Shown: in pieces, positions 44,189-53,105 of the stretch
Position numbering within the stretch: position 1 is the stretch's first letter
Layout of the letters: each line of letters starts with the position of its first letter
Assembly (NCBI GenBank): GCA_965207805.1
Contig: OZ242312.1
Span: forward strand, 2,108,001 to 2,172,000
Length of the DNA stretch: 64,000 nucleotides
DNA from: Palauibacter sp965207805
GTDB lineage: Bacteria; Gemmatimonadota; Gemmatimonadetes; Palauibacterales; Palauibacteraceae
Reading direction: 5' to 3'
The notes under the pieces: model-generated
Database searches by the model: none
What the model was told of the DNA's origin: nothing
Seen by the model: only the letters and a program-made list of their open reading frames with translations
Made by a program: the position numbers and the translations under genes

Positions 44189-45302
44189 ATGACGGAGTTG
44201 GTGAGACAGAAGGAACGCGCCGAAGCGCTGCGCGGCCGGCTCGATGAGCTACGGGGGTATCTTTGAGATCTCCGCGAAGCTGATCCGCATCGCGGAACTC
44301 GAGAAGAAGATGGCGGCCCCCGACTTCTGGAACGACCGCGACGGCGCGAAAGAGGTCATCGGCGAGGCGAACCTTCTCAAGGGCTGGACCCGTCCATGGG
44401 CGGACTGCTCCGCCCGGGTGGACGATCTGTTCGAGATGGCGCTTCTGCTCGAGGACGAGGACGACGCCGAGCTGCAGGCGGAACTCGAAGCGGGACTCGA
44501 GCAGTCGGAGATGGAGGCCGCCCGCCTGGAGTCGCGGAACATGCTGCGCGGGGAGGACGCCCACCGCAGCGCGCTCGTCACGATCAACCCGGGCGCCGGC
44601 GGGACCGAGTCGCAGGACTGGGCGGAGATGCTCATGCGCATGTACCTGCGCTGGGCCGAACAGCACGACTACGATGTCGAGGTCATGGATCTCCTTCCGG
44701 CCGAGGAAGCGGGGATCAAGTCGGCCACGCTCGATGTGGAAGGACAGTTCGCCTACGGGTATCTCTCGGCCGAACGGGGTGTCCACCGCCTCGTGCGCAT
44801 CTCCCCCTTCGACTCGCAGGGGCGCCGCCACACCTCTTTCGCCTCCGTCTTCGTCTACCCGGTCGTGGATGAGGACATCGAGATCGAGGTCAACGACGAC
44901 GATCTCAGGATCGACACCTTCCGCGCGTCCGGGGCGGGCGGCCAACACGTGAACAAGACGGACTCCGCGGTGCGGATCACGCACCTCCCGACGGGCATCG
45001 TCGTCTCGTGCCAGCAGGAGCGCAGCCAGCACAAGAACAAGTCCAAGGCGATGAAGATGCTGCAGGCCGCCCTCTACCAGCGGGCCGTCGAGGAACGGGA
45101 GGCGCGCCGGGCCGAACTGGAGGGGGCCAAGACGCGGATCGAGTGGGGGCGACAGATCCGATCCTACGTCCTGCAGCCCTACAAGATGGTCAAGGACCAC
45201 CGGACGAATCTCGAGGTCGGAAACGTCGACGCCGTGCTGGACGGCGAGATCGACGGGTTCATCCAGGCGTTTCTCCAGGAATCCGGCAAGACGAGCGCAT
45301 GA
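44189..45302 (+). CDS. prfB: Peptide chain release factor 2 with programmed +1 frameshift
   Basis: The first frame runs from the ATG at 44189 to an in-frame TGA at 44264-44266 (25 codons). The +1 frame resumes at GAG 44265 and continues to 45302, giving about 370 residues. The site GGGGGTATCTTTGA has the classical layout: an internal Shine-Dalgarno-like GGGGG, a CTT slippery codon and UGA, the codon RF2 itself reads. The protein carries the specificity tripeptide SPF (RISPFDSQGRRH) and the catalytic GGQ (ASGAGGQHVNKTD). Autoregulation by RF2 level follows. The stop overlaps lysS by four bases. Confidence 0.96.
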
Positions 45303-46915
45303 ACTGCCCTTCCTGCGGCTCCGAACCCCCCGGACTCCGGGACGGCATCTGTACCTCCTGCTGGTACGGGTCGGAGGAGCGGCCGAAGCCCGTAAGGGAC
45401 CGCTTCGCGAAACTCGCCCGGCTGCGCGAACTCGGCGTCGACCCCTACGGCCGCGCCTTCGACCGTTCCCACGAACTGGGCGAGGCCTTCGCGACGTTCG
45501 AGGAGGTGGAGGCCGCGGCTCAAGGGGCAACGGACGGCGGGGATCCTCCCGAGCTCGAAGGGGTCCGGGTTGCGGGCCGCATCCTCTCCTACCGCGATCT
45601 GGGAGGGAGCGCCTTCGCGCACATCGGCGACCGCGACGGGCGGCTGCAGATCCATCTGCGGCGCAACCTCCTGGGCGACGAGGGTTCGGCGCTCATGGAT
45701 CTGCTCGACCTCGGGGACTGGGTCGGGGTCGAGGGGACCGTCTTTCGGACCCGGCGCGGCGAGGTCACGGTTCGCGCGAAGTCCCTGGTCCTCCTGACCA
45801 AGACCCTCCGTCCGCTCCCGTTCGGGAAGGAGGAGGTCGCCGAGGATGGGCGGCGCGTCGTGCACAGCGGATTCAGCGATCAGGCCTCGCGCTACCGGCA
45901 GCGGTATGCGGACCTGGCGGTGAACCCGGATGTCCGCGACGTGTTCCGGATCCGGGGCAGGGTCGTCACGGAGCTCCGCCGCTGGCTCGACGCGCGCGGC
46001 TTCCTCGAAGTGGAGACTCCGATCCTGCAGCCGCTCTACGGGGGCGCGCTCGCAAGGCCGTTCTCCACGCACCACCACCGGCTCGACCGGAAGATGTTTC
46101 TGCGGATCGCGGACGAACTCTATCTGAAGCGGCTCATCGTCGGGAACCTCGACCGCGTGTACGAGATCGGACACGACTTCCGGAACGAGGGGATCGACCG
46201 CACGCACAACCCCGAGTTCACGATGCTCGAGCTGTACTTCGCGTTCGCCGACTACGAGGACGTGATGAGCCTCACCGAGACGATGATCGGCGACGTCGCG
46301 CGCGAAGTGATGGGGACGACGCGTTTCGAGTACGATGGGGCGGTCGTCGACCTCGCCGCGCCCTGGACCCGGATCCGCTGGGATGAGGCGTTCGCGGAGG
46401 CCACCGGACTCGATCCGCGGAAGGCGGGAGAGAAGGATCTCCGCGCGCTGGCCAAAGAGACGGGGCGCGCCGACGCGGATGAACTCTCCCGCATCCAGAT
46501 CCTGGACACGCTGTTCTCGGAGCTCGTCGAGCAGCGGATCACGGATCCGGTCTTCGTGTACGGTCACCCGATCGAGATGAGCCCGCTCGCGAAGCGGAAG
46601 CGGGGAGAGCCGGAGTTCGCGGAGCGCTTCGAGGTCATCGTGTGCGGCTTCGAGCTCGTGAACGCGTTCAGCGAACTCAACGACCCGGCGGACCAGTGGA
46701 ACCGGTTCGCGGCGCAACAGCGCCTCAGGGAAGCGGGCGACCGGGAGGCGATGGAAATCGACGAGGACTACGTGCGGGCGCTGGAATACGGGTTGCCTCC
46801 GACCGGCGGGTTCGGGCTCGGGGTCGACCGCCTCGTGATGCTGTTCACCGGTCGGACATCGATTCGCGACGTGGTCCTCTTCCCCATCCTCCGTCCCGAG
46901 GAGGGACGCTCATGA
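45299..46915 (+). CDS. lysS: Lysyl-tRNA synthetase with N-terminal zinc ribbon
   Basis: A 538-residue class II synthetase. The OB-fold domain (VRVAGRILSYRDLGGSAFAH) binds the anticodon. Class II motif 2 is HDFRNEGIDRTHNPEFTMLE, and motif 3 is TGGFGLGVDRLVMLFTG. The head MNCPSCGSEPPGLRDGICTS, then CWYG, is a zinc ribbon with two Cys pairs, not present in typical LysRS. The ATG overlaps the prfB stop (ATGA), so the ribbon is part of the frame. Alternative shorter starts would remove it but lose the coupling. Confidence 0.94.
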   Translation: MNCPSCGSEPPGLRDGICTSCWYGSEERPKPVRDRFAKLARLRELGVDPYGRAFDRSHELGEAFATFEEVEAAAQGATDGGDPPELEGVRVAGRILSYRDLGGSAFAHIGDRDGRLQIHLRRNLLGDEGSALMDLLDLGDWVGVEGTVFRTRRGEVTVRAKSLVLLTKTLRPLPFGKEEVAEDGRRVVHSGFSDQASRYRQRYADLAVNPDVRDVFRIRGRVVTELRRWLDARGFLEVETPILQPLYGGALARPFSTHHHRLDRKMFLRIADELYLKRLIVGNLDRVYEIGHDFRNEGIDRTHNPEFTMLELYFAFADYEDVMSLTETMIGDVAREVMGTTRFEYDGAVVDLAAPWTRIRWDEAFAEATGLDPRKAGEKDLRALAKETGRADADELSRIQILDTLFSELVEQRITDPVFVYGHPIEMSPLAKRKRGEPEFAERFEVIVCGFELVNAFSELNDPADQWNRFAAQQRLREAGDREAMEIDEDYVRALEYGLPPTGGFGLGVDRLVMLFTGRTSIRDVVLFPILRPEEGRS

Positions 46916-48264
46916 GCCGGGGACGGGGGCGTTTCGAACGTTTCGTCGCTCGGCGTTACCTGCGCGGGACCGGACGGCGCACGTCGGTCTTCGGCGTATT
47001 CCGCGCTTTCGGCCGCTTCCTGCGGCGGCCGTGGCGGCCCCTGGCGGGCGCCGGCTCCGTGGATGAAAGGGACTCGAGGCTCGTCGCCTTCATCTCGAGT
47101 CTCGCCGTGGGGGGCGTCGCGGTCGGCGTGATGGCCCTCATCGTCGTGATCGGCGTCCTCAACGGCCTTCAGGAGAGTCTCAGGGACCGAATCCTGAGCG
47201 GCGGGCCGCACGCGCACGTGATGGAACTCGACAGCGGCTTCCAGATGGAGGACTGGGAGACGGTCCTCGACCGGGTCCGACAGGACGACGATGTCGTCGC
47301 GGCGGCTCCATTCGCCTTCAACAAGGTCATCCTCACTCAGCAGGGCGATCGCTACAACGAATCCGTCGTGCTGCGCGGGATCCCGGACGACCCGGAGGGG
47401 ATGCAGATCGCCGGGCTCATGGAGCACCTCATCATCGGGGAGCCGCCCTTCGGCCCGACGGAATCCGGAAACCCGGGCATCGTGGTGGGTCGCGGCCTCG
47501 CCCAGAAGATGGGCCTCTATCAGGGCAAGGTCATCATCGCGATGTCCACCCGGGACGCGACGCTCTCGGCCGCGGGACTCTCCGCCGCGCTGCGACGCTT
47601 CGAGGTCACGGGGATCTTCCAGACGGGGCTCTACCAGTACGACGATGAACTTGCGATGGCCCCGCTCGCCGAGGCGCAGGTCCTGTTCGGACTCGGCGAG
47701 GCCGTGACCGGGATCGAGTTCGACGTGAGCGATCCGTGGGAGGCGACGGAAGTGTCCGCGCGGCTGGAGGAGGCGCTTGGGTGGCCCTACCGGGTGGAGG
47801 GCTGGCAGGAACTCAACCGCAGCCTCTTCTCCGCGCTCCGGCTCGAGAAGCTCGGCATGGCCGTCGTCCTCATCCTCATTATCCTCGTCGCTTCCTTCAA
47901 CATCGTCTCGACGCTGGTGATGATGGTCGCCGACCGGACGCGCGAAATCGGGATCCTCCGCTCGATGGGGGTGACGGCGCGGGGCGTCGGAAGAGTGTTC
48001 ACGAACATGGGGCTGTTCATCGGTGTCGTCGGCACCACGCTCGGGGCCGCGCTCGGCGCCACCCTCGCCTGGGCGTTGACCCGCTACGAGTTCATCACGC
48101 TCCCGAGCGATGTCTACTTCATCGACCGGCTGCCGATCTCGCTCGCGCCGCTCGATGTCACGCTGATCATCGTCGGCTCGCTGCTCATCTCCTATCTCGC
48201 GACGATCTATCCGGCGCGAAAGGCCGCGGCGCTCGCGCCGGTCGACGCCATCCGGCACGAATGA
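46912..48264 (+). CDS. lolE: LolC/LolE-family lipoprotein-releasing permease
   Basis: A 450-residue FtsX-like permease. The basic head (FERFVARRYLRGTGRRTSVF) leads to the first membrane helix (LVAFISSLAVGGVAVGVMAL), a periplasmic MacB-like domain (residues ~90-300), then three membrane helices: MAVVLILIILVASFNIVSTL, GLFIGVVGTTLGAALGATLA and VTLIIVGSLLISYLATIYPA. It ends with the usual KAAALAPVDAIRHE. With LolD it would release lipoproteins from the inner membrane. Only one permease is present, as in LolF-type systems. The stop overlaps lolD. Confidence 0.92.
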   Translation: MSRGRGRFERFVARRYLRGTGRRTSVFGVFRAFGRFLRRPWRPLAGAGSVDERDSRLVAFISSLAVGGVAVGVMALIVVIGVLNGLQESLRDRILSGGPHAHVMELDSGFQMEDWETVLDRVRQDDDVVAAAPFAFNKVILTQQGDRYNESVVLRGIPDDPEGMQIAGLMEHLIIGEPPFGPTESGNPGIVVGRGLAQKMGLYQGKVIIAMSTRDATLSAAGLSAALRRFEVTGIFQTGLYQYDDELAMAPLAEAQVLFGLGEAVTGIEFDVSDPWEATEVSARLEEALGWPYRVEGWQELNRSLFSALRLEKLGMAVVLILIILVASFNIVSTLVMMVADRTREIGILRSMGVTARGVGRVFTNMGLFIGVVGTTLGAALGATLAWALTRYEFITLPSDVYFIDRLPISLAPLDVTLIIVGSLLISYLATIYPARKAAALAPVDAIRHE

Positions 48265-48965
48265 CGGCGGATCGCGGGGAAGCGGCGCCGGCCGCGGTGC
48301 GGGCGGCGGGACTCGAGCGGACCTTTCCGAGCCCCGACGGCGGAGTCCTCCCCGTCCTGAAGGGGATCGACCTGACCGTGGACCCCGGAGACGCCCTGGC
48401 CATCGTAGGTCCGAGTGGGTCAGGGAAGTCCACCCTGCTACATTTGCTCGGCGCCCTCGACCGGCCGACGGCGGGAGACGTCTGGCTGGGGGGCGAACGG
48501 GTGTCGGAGCTCGGGGCGGAGCGGCTGGCCGAACTCAGGAACCGGTTCGTCGGCTTCGTCTTCCAGTTCCATCACCTGCTGCGCGACTTCACGGCGCTGG
48601 AGAACGTGATGCTGCCGCGGCTGATCGCCGGGGCATCGCGGGAGGAAGCTCGGGACCGGGCTGCCGAACTGCTGGCTCAAGTCGGGCTGTCGGAACGGGC
48701 CAGCCACCGGCCGCGCCGGCTCTCCGGCGGCGAACAGCAGCGGGTCGCGGTGGCGCGGGCGCTGGCGAACGCGCCCCCGCTCGTGCTCGCGGACGAGCCG
48801 TCCGGAAATCTGGACGCCGAGGCGACGCTGCGCCTGCACGACCTGCTGTTCGAGCTGGTGGACGGGCACGGCGCGGCTCTGGTCGTCGTGACGCACAGCC
48901 GCGAACTGGCGGCACGCGCGAGTCGGGTGCTCCGCATCGAGACCGGCGGACTCGTCGCCGCGTGA
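48261..48965 (+). CDS. lolD: LolD lipoprotein-release ATP-binding protein
   Basis: A 234-residue ABC ATPase: Walker A AIVGPSGSGKSTLLHLLGAL (about residue 48), Q-loop FVFQFHHLLRDFTALENVML, signature LSGGEQQRVAVARAL and Walker B LVLADEPSGNLD, followed by the H-loop VVVTHSRELA. The LolD-specific FQFHHLL-type motif is present. It couples ATP hydrolysis to LolE-driven lipoprotein extraction. The ATG overlaps the lolE stop by four bases. Confidence 0.96.
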   Translation: MTADRGEAAPAAVRAAGLERTFPSPDGGVLPVLKGIDLTVDPGDALAIVGPSGSGKSTLLHLLGALDRPTAGDVWLGGERVSELGAERLAELRNRFVGFVFQFHHLLRDFTALENVMLPRLIAGASREEARDRAAELLAQVGLSERASHRPRRLSGGEQQRVAVARALANAPPLVLADEPSGNLDAEATLRLHDLLFELVDGHGAALVVVTHSRELAARASRVLRIETGGLVAA

Positions 48966-48997
48966 TGAAGCGCCGGGCGACGTAACGGAGATACGGG

Positions 48998-49492
48998 ATG
49001 GACTGCGAAAACTGCGGAGAGCGCAAGGCGAAGATCACGCTTACGGAGATTGAGAACGACGAGATGCGCACGCTCAATCTCTGCTCGACCTGCGCGACGT
49101 TGAAGGGTGTGGCGGCCGGCGGCGGATCCGCGCCCATGGCGGATCTGCTCGCGCACCTCGGCGGGAGTGCCGGGGACAACCTGTTCGACGAGTCCGGCGA
49201 GGCTTGCGAGTACTGCGGCACCGGCGCGGGCGACTTCCGCAAATCGGGGAGGCTGGGTTGTCCGCAGTGCTACGCCCAGTTCCACCGCCAGCTCCGCGCG
49301 CTCCTCCGCCGCGTGCACGGCTCCTCGCAGCACATGGGGAAGGTGTACGTGAGTACGGCCCCCGACGCGGACCCGGAGCAGGTTCGCCTCTCCACCCTCA
49401 GGAGGCGGCTCGAGCGCGCCGTGGAGATCGAGGACTTCGAATCCGCGGCGGACCTCAGAGACGCGATCCACGCGCTGACGGAAGTCTCGTGA
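48998..49492 (+). CDS. mcsA: McsA-like zinc-finger protein, activator of McsB
   Basis: A 164-residue protein with four CxxC-type zinc motifs (CENCG, CSTC, CEYCG, CPQCY) and a C-terminal UVR motif (LRRRLERAVEIEDFESAADL), exactly the McsA layout. It is preceded by GGAGAT. McsA activates the arginine kinase McsB and recruits targets to ClpC. The stop overlaps the mcsB GTG (GTGA at 49489-49492). Confidence 0.93.
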   Translation: MDCENCGERKAKITLTEIENDEMRTLNLCSTCATLKGVAAGGGSAPMADLLAHLGGSAGDNLFDESGEACEYCGTGAGDFRKSGRLGCPQCYAQFHRQLRALLRRVHGSSQHMGKVYVSTAPDADPEQVRLSTLRRRLERAVEIEDFESAADLRDAIHALTEVS

Positions 49493-50574
49493 CGGACGGG
49501 CCGGCGGCCGCGCCGCCCATTGGAACGCACGGTCTCGACTGGTTGGATGAAGAGGGTCCCGATGGCGATATCGTCGTCTCGAGTCGCGTACGCCTCGCCC
49601 GCAACCTCCAGGGTTACTCGTTCTCCGCGCACGCGACCGGCGACGAGCGCGAGGCCCTGCTCGAGAAGGCGCGGGCGGCGACGGATGCGGCGGGGGTGCT
49701 CGAAGAGGTCGATTTCTGGGAGATCTCGCGCCTCGACCCGGTCGATCGCCTGCTCCTGCTCGAGCGACGCCTCGTAAGCAAGGAACTCATCGGCGGGCCG
49801 GAAACCGGACCGCGTCGTGGCTCGGGCCTTGCCCTTTCCCGGACGCGCGCGCTCGGGATGATGGTGAACGAGGAGGATCACCTCCGGCTGCAGACGCTGC
49901 GCGGGGGCTTCCAGCTCGCGGCCGCCTGGCGCGACCTCGATCAGCTCGACGAGGAGATCGGCGCACGTCTCCCGTACGCCTTCCATCAGGAGTTCGGCTT
50001 CCTGACCTCGTGTCCGACCAATGTAGGGACCGGGCTGCGGGCTTCCGTCTTCATCCATCTGCCCGGTCTCGTCCTCACCCGTCAGATCCGCAAGGTGCTG
50101 GAGGGGATGGGGCAACTCGGCGTCACCTATCGGGGTCTATACGGAGAGGGTTCGAGGATCGTGGGAAACCTGTTCCAGATCTCGAATCAGACGACACTGG
50201 GCAAGACCGAGGAGGATCTGATCGACCAGCTCGAACGCCTGGTCGGCCGCGTCATCGGATACGAGAAGCAGGCGCGGGCCGTCCTGCTGCGCGAGGCGCC
50301 GAACGTGCTCGAGGACAAGGTCTGGCGAGCCTACGGGATCCTGTGTCACGCAAGGAGTTTGCCCTTCGAAGAGATGATGAACCTCCTTTCCGGGGTCCGG
50401 CTCGGCATCTCGCTGAAACTTCTGAAAACACCCCGGGTAGACGTGATCAGCCGCATGATGATCCACGCCCAGACCGCACATCTCGCGCGCGCGGCGGGGC
50501 GCCGGCTCGACGAGGCGGATGCGGACGCGTTCCGCGCGAGCTACGTTCGAAGAGCCTTGAATGGCGCGGGATAG
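49489..50574 (+). CDS. mcsB: McsB protein-arginine kinase
   Basis: A 361-residue guanidino-kinase-fold protein starting at GTG. Catalytic landmarks are DIVVSSRVRLARNLQGYSFS, ALGMMVNEEDHLRLQTLRGG, the cysteine segment EFGFLTSCPTNVGTGLRASV, and LYGEGSRIVGNLFQISNQTT. McsB phosphorylates arginines, marking proteins for ClpCP. The C-terminal adaptor part (LLSGVRLGISLKLLKTPRVD) is present. It is coupled to mcsA and 41 bp before clpC. No CtsR repressor gene lies in the cluster. Confidence 0.95.
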   Translation: MTDGPAAAPPIGTHGLDWLDEEGPDGDIVVSSRVRLARNLQGYSFSAHATGDEREALLEKARAATDAAGVLEEVDFWEISRLDPVDRLLLLERRLVSKELIGGPETGPRRGSGLALSRTRALGMMVNEEDHLRLQTLRGGFQLAAAWRDLDQLDEEIGARLPYAFHQEFGFLTSCPTNVGTGLRASVFIHLPGLVLTRQIRKVLEGMGQLGVTYRGLYGEGSRIVGNLFQISNQTTLGKTEEDLIDQLERLVGRVIGYEKQARAVLLREAPNVLEDKVWRAYGILCHARSLPFEEMMNLLSGVRLGISLKLLKTPRVDVISRMMIHAQTAHLARAAGRRLDEADADAFRASYVRRALNGAG

Positions 50575-50615
50575 TCACGCTGCCGACCGTCAGGTCGACG
50601 CCACATGAGGCTCGG

Positions 50616-53105
50616 ATGAACTACAACTTCACGGATCGTGTTCGGAAAGTGCTCGCCATGGCGCGCGAGGAGGCCATCCGCCTCAAGCACGATTACGTGG
50701 GCACGGAGCACATCCTCCTCGGCCTGATTCGTGAAGGCGAGGGCGTCGCGGCCGCGGTTCTGGCCAACCTCTCGGCCGACCTCGACGAGTTGAAGCAGCT
50801 CGTGGAGGGGAACATCCGGACGGGGAAGAGCAGTTCGTCGATCGGCGAACTCCCCTACACGACGCAGGCCAAGAACGTGCTCGAGCACGCGATGGCCGAA
50901 ACGGAGGAACTCAACCACACCTACGTGGGGACGGAGCACCTGTTGCTCGGTCTCCTCCGTCAGGAGAAGGGGCTCGCGGCGAAGGTGCTCGGAGAGGCCG
51001 GTATCGGACTCGACAGCGCGCGGGCCGAGACGCTGAAGCTGCTCGGGACGGACATGCCGGCCGGCGGCGCGCCCGCCGCGGCCTCCGTTTCCGATCCCTC
51101 AAGTGCGCCGGGCACGAAGGGAGACAAGAAGTCGAAAACCCCGGCGCTGGACCATTTCTGCCGCGATCTCACGCAACTCGCAAAGCAGGGGAAGCTCGAT
51201 CCCACGATCGGACGGCTGGGCGAGATCGAGCGCATGATGGAGGTCCTCTCGCGCCGCAAGAAGAACAACCCCGTACTCATCGGCGAGCCGGGGGTGGGCA
51301 AGACGGCGATCGTCGAAGGGCTTGCCCAGGCGATCCAGCGGGGCGACGTGCCCGATAGCCTGAAGCGGCACCGGGTCCTGGCGCTCGATATGGCCGCGGT
51401 CATCGCCGGCACCAAGTACCGGGGTCAGTTCGAGGAACGTCTCAAGGCGATCGTCAACGAGACCTCGCAGGCGAAGGGCGTCATCCTCTTCATCGACGAA
51501 TTGCACACACTCGTCGGCGCGGGCGCGGCGGAAGGTGCGATCGATGCGTCGAACATGCTCAAGCCGGCCCTCTCGCGGGGGGAGCTTCAGTGCGTGGGCG
51601 CCTCCACGCTGAATGAATACCGGAAGTACATCGAGAAGGACGGGGCGCTGGAACGTCGCTTCCAGACCGTGATTGTCGAAGCTCCGACCATCGATGAGAC
51701 CGTCGAGATCCTCCAGGGTCTGCGGAAGTACTACGAGGACCATCACAACGTGGAGATCCCGGATGCATCGCTCTCCGCGGCCGCCCGGCTGGCGGAACGC
51801 TACATCACGGACCGCTTCCTCCCCGACAAGGCCATCGATGTGATCGACGAAGCCGGCGCCCGGTCGAGGCTCGCCGCTCAGGTGCCGCCCGCCGAGGTGC
51901 AGGAGTTCCACACGAAGCTCGAGGAACTCGCGGAGTGGAAGGACGCCGCGATCAGCGACCAGGACTTCGAGCGCGCCGCCTACCTGAGGGACCGCGAGAA
52001 GGAGGTCCAGGAGGAGATCAAGCGCCGGCGGGACGAATGGGAGCGGGCGCGGGCCGAGTTCCGACCCACGGTGGACGAGGAGGATATCGCCTTCATCGTG
52101 GGTCGCTGGACGGGGATTCCCGTGACGCGGCTGAGGGAGGCGGAGACGGATCGCCTGCTTCGCATGGAGGACGAACTGCACGAGAGCGTCGTCGGGCAGG
52201 ATGAGGCGATCGAGGCGGTGAGCCGCGCCATTCGCCGCGGGCGGGCGGGCCTCAAGGATCCCGACCGGCCCATCGGGAGCTTCATCTTCTGCGGTCCGAC
52301 GGGGGTGGGGAAAACCGAACTGGCGCGGGCTCTGGCGCGCTTCCTCTTCGCGGAGGACAGCGCGCTCGTACGCGTCGACATGTCGGAGTACATGGAGAAA
52401 TTCTCGGTGAGCCGTCTCATCGGTGCGCCGCCGGGCTACGTGGGCTACGAGGACTCCGGCGCCCTCACGAAGGCCATCCGGCGACGGCCGTACAGCGTCG
52501 TCCTGCTCGACGAGATCGAGAAAGCGCACCCCGACGTCTTCAACATCCTGCTCCAGGTCCTCGACGAGGGCCGGCTCACGGACAACTACGGCCGGGTCAT
52601 CGACTTCAAGAACACCGTCGTCATCATGACCTCGAACGTCGGGAGCCGTGACATCGGAAGCTCGACCCGCGTGGGCTTCACGGAAGATGCGAGCGGGATC
52701 GACTACGACCAGATCCGGGAACGCGTCTCGGATGAGATCGAACGCGTGTTCACGCCCGAGTTCCTGAACCGGGTCGAAGAGACGATCGTCTTCCACCCGC
52801 TGTCGAAGGAGCAGTTGGGAGAGATCGTGCATATCCAGCTCCGGGAGGTGCAGAAGCGCCTCGCGGAGGAAAGGCTCGAACTCGAACTTACCGAAGCGGC
52901 GATCCGGTTCCTGGTGGACCGCGGCTATGATGAGAAGTTCGGGGCGCGCCCGCTCAAGCGGACGATTCAGCGGCACGTCGAGGATGCGCTCTCCGAGCGG
53001 ATCCTGATGGCCGATTTCGAGCCCGGCGATCAGATCCGCGTGGATATCGCCGAAGATGAGGACAGCCTGGTGTTTGCCACGCCCACGACTTCTTCGGCGA
53101 AATGA
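50616..53105 (+). CDS. clpC: ClpC AAA+ unfoldase
   Basis: An 829-residue Hsp100 protein. The start ATG at 50616 opens NYNFTDRVRKVLAMAREEAI, the normal ClpC head, followed by two N-repeat motifs (DYVGTEHILLGLIREGEGVA and TYVGTEHLLLGLLRQEKGLA). The first ATPase has Walker A GEPGVGKTAIVEGLA, and a UVR-type middle region (EFHTKLEELAEWKDAAISDQ) follows. The second ATPase has GPTGVGKTELARALARFLFA and sensor LNRVEETIVFHPLSKEQL. It unfolds arginine-phosphorylated proteins for ClpP. The stop overlaps bamA (ATGA). Confidence 0.97.
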   Translation: MNYNFTDRVRKVLAMAREEAIRLKHDYVGTEHILLGLIREGEGVAAAVLANLSADLDELKQLVEGNIRTGKSSSSIGELPYTTQAKNVLEHAMAETEELNHTYVGTEHLLLGLLRQEKGLAAKVLGEAGIGLDSARAETLKLLGTDMPAGGAPAAASVSDPSSAPGTKGDKKSKTPALDHFCRDLTQLAKQGKLDPTIGRLGEIERMMEVLSRRKKNNPVLIGEPGVGKTAIVEGLAQAIQRGDVPDSLKRHRVLALDMAAVIAGTKYRGQFEERLKAIVNETSQAKGVILFIDELHTLVGAGAAEGAIDASNMLKPALSRGELQCVGASTLNEYRKYIEKDGALERRFQTVIVEAPTIDETVEILQGLRKYYEDHHNVEIPDASLSAAARLAERYITDRFLPDKAIDVIDEAGARSRLAAQVPPAEVQEFHTKLEELAEWKDAAISDQDFERAAYLRDREKEVQEEIKRRRDEWERARAEFRPTVDEEDIAFIVGRWTGIPVTRLREAETDRLLRMEDELHESVVGQDEAIEAVSRAIRRGRAGLKDPDRPIGSFIFCGPTGVGKTELARALARFLFAEDSALVRVDMSEYMEKFSVSRLIGAPPGYVGYEDSGALTKAIRRRPYSVVLLDEIEKAHPDVFNILLQVLDEGRLTDNYGRVIDFKNTVVIMTSNVGSRDIGSSTRVGFTEDASGIDYDQIRERVSDEIERVFTPEFLNRVEETIVFHPLSKEQLGEIVHIQLREVQKRLAEERLELELTEAAIRFLVDRGYDEKFGARPLKRTIQRHVEDALSERILMADFEPGDQIRVDIAEDEDSLVFATPTTSSAK

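Noticed and set aside
50010..50615. Extended clpC frame starting inside mcsB
   Set aside because: The extra 202 codons lie within mcsB, have no ClpC similarity, and the normal ClpC head starts at 50616.
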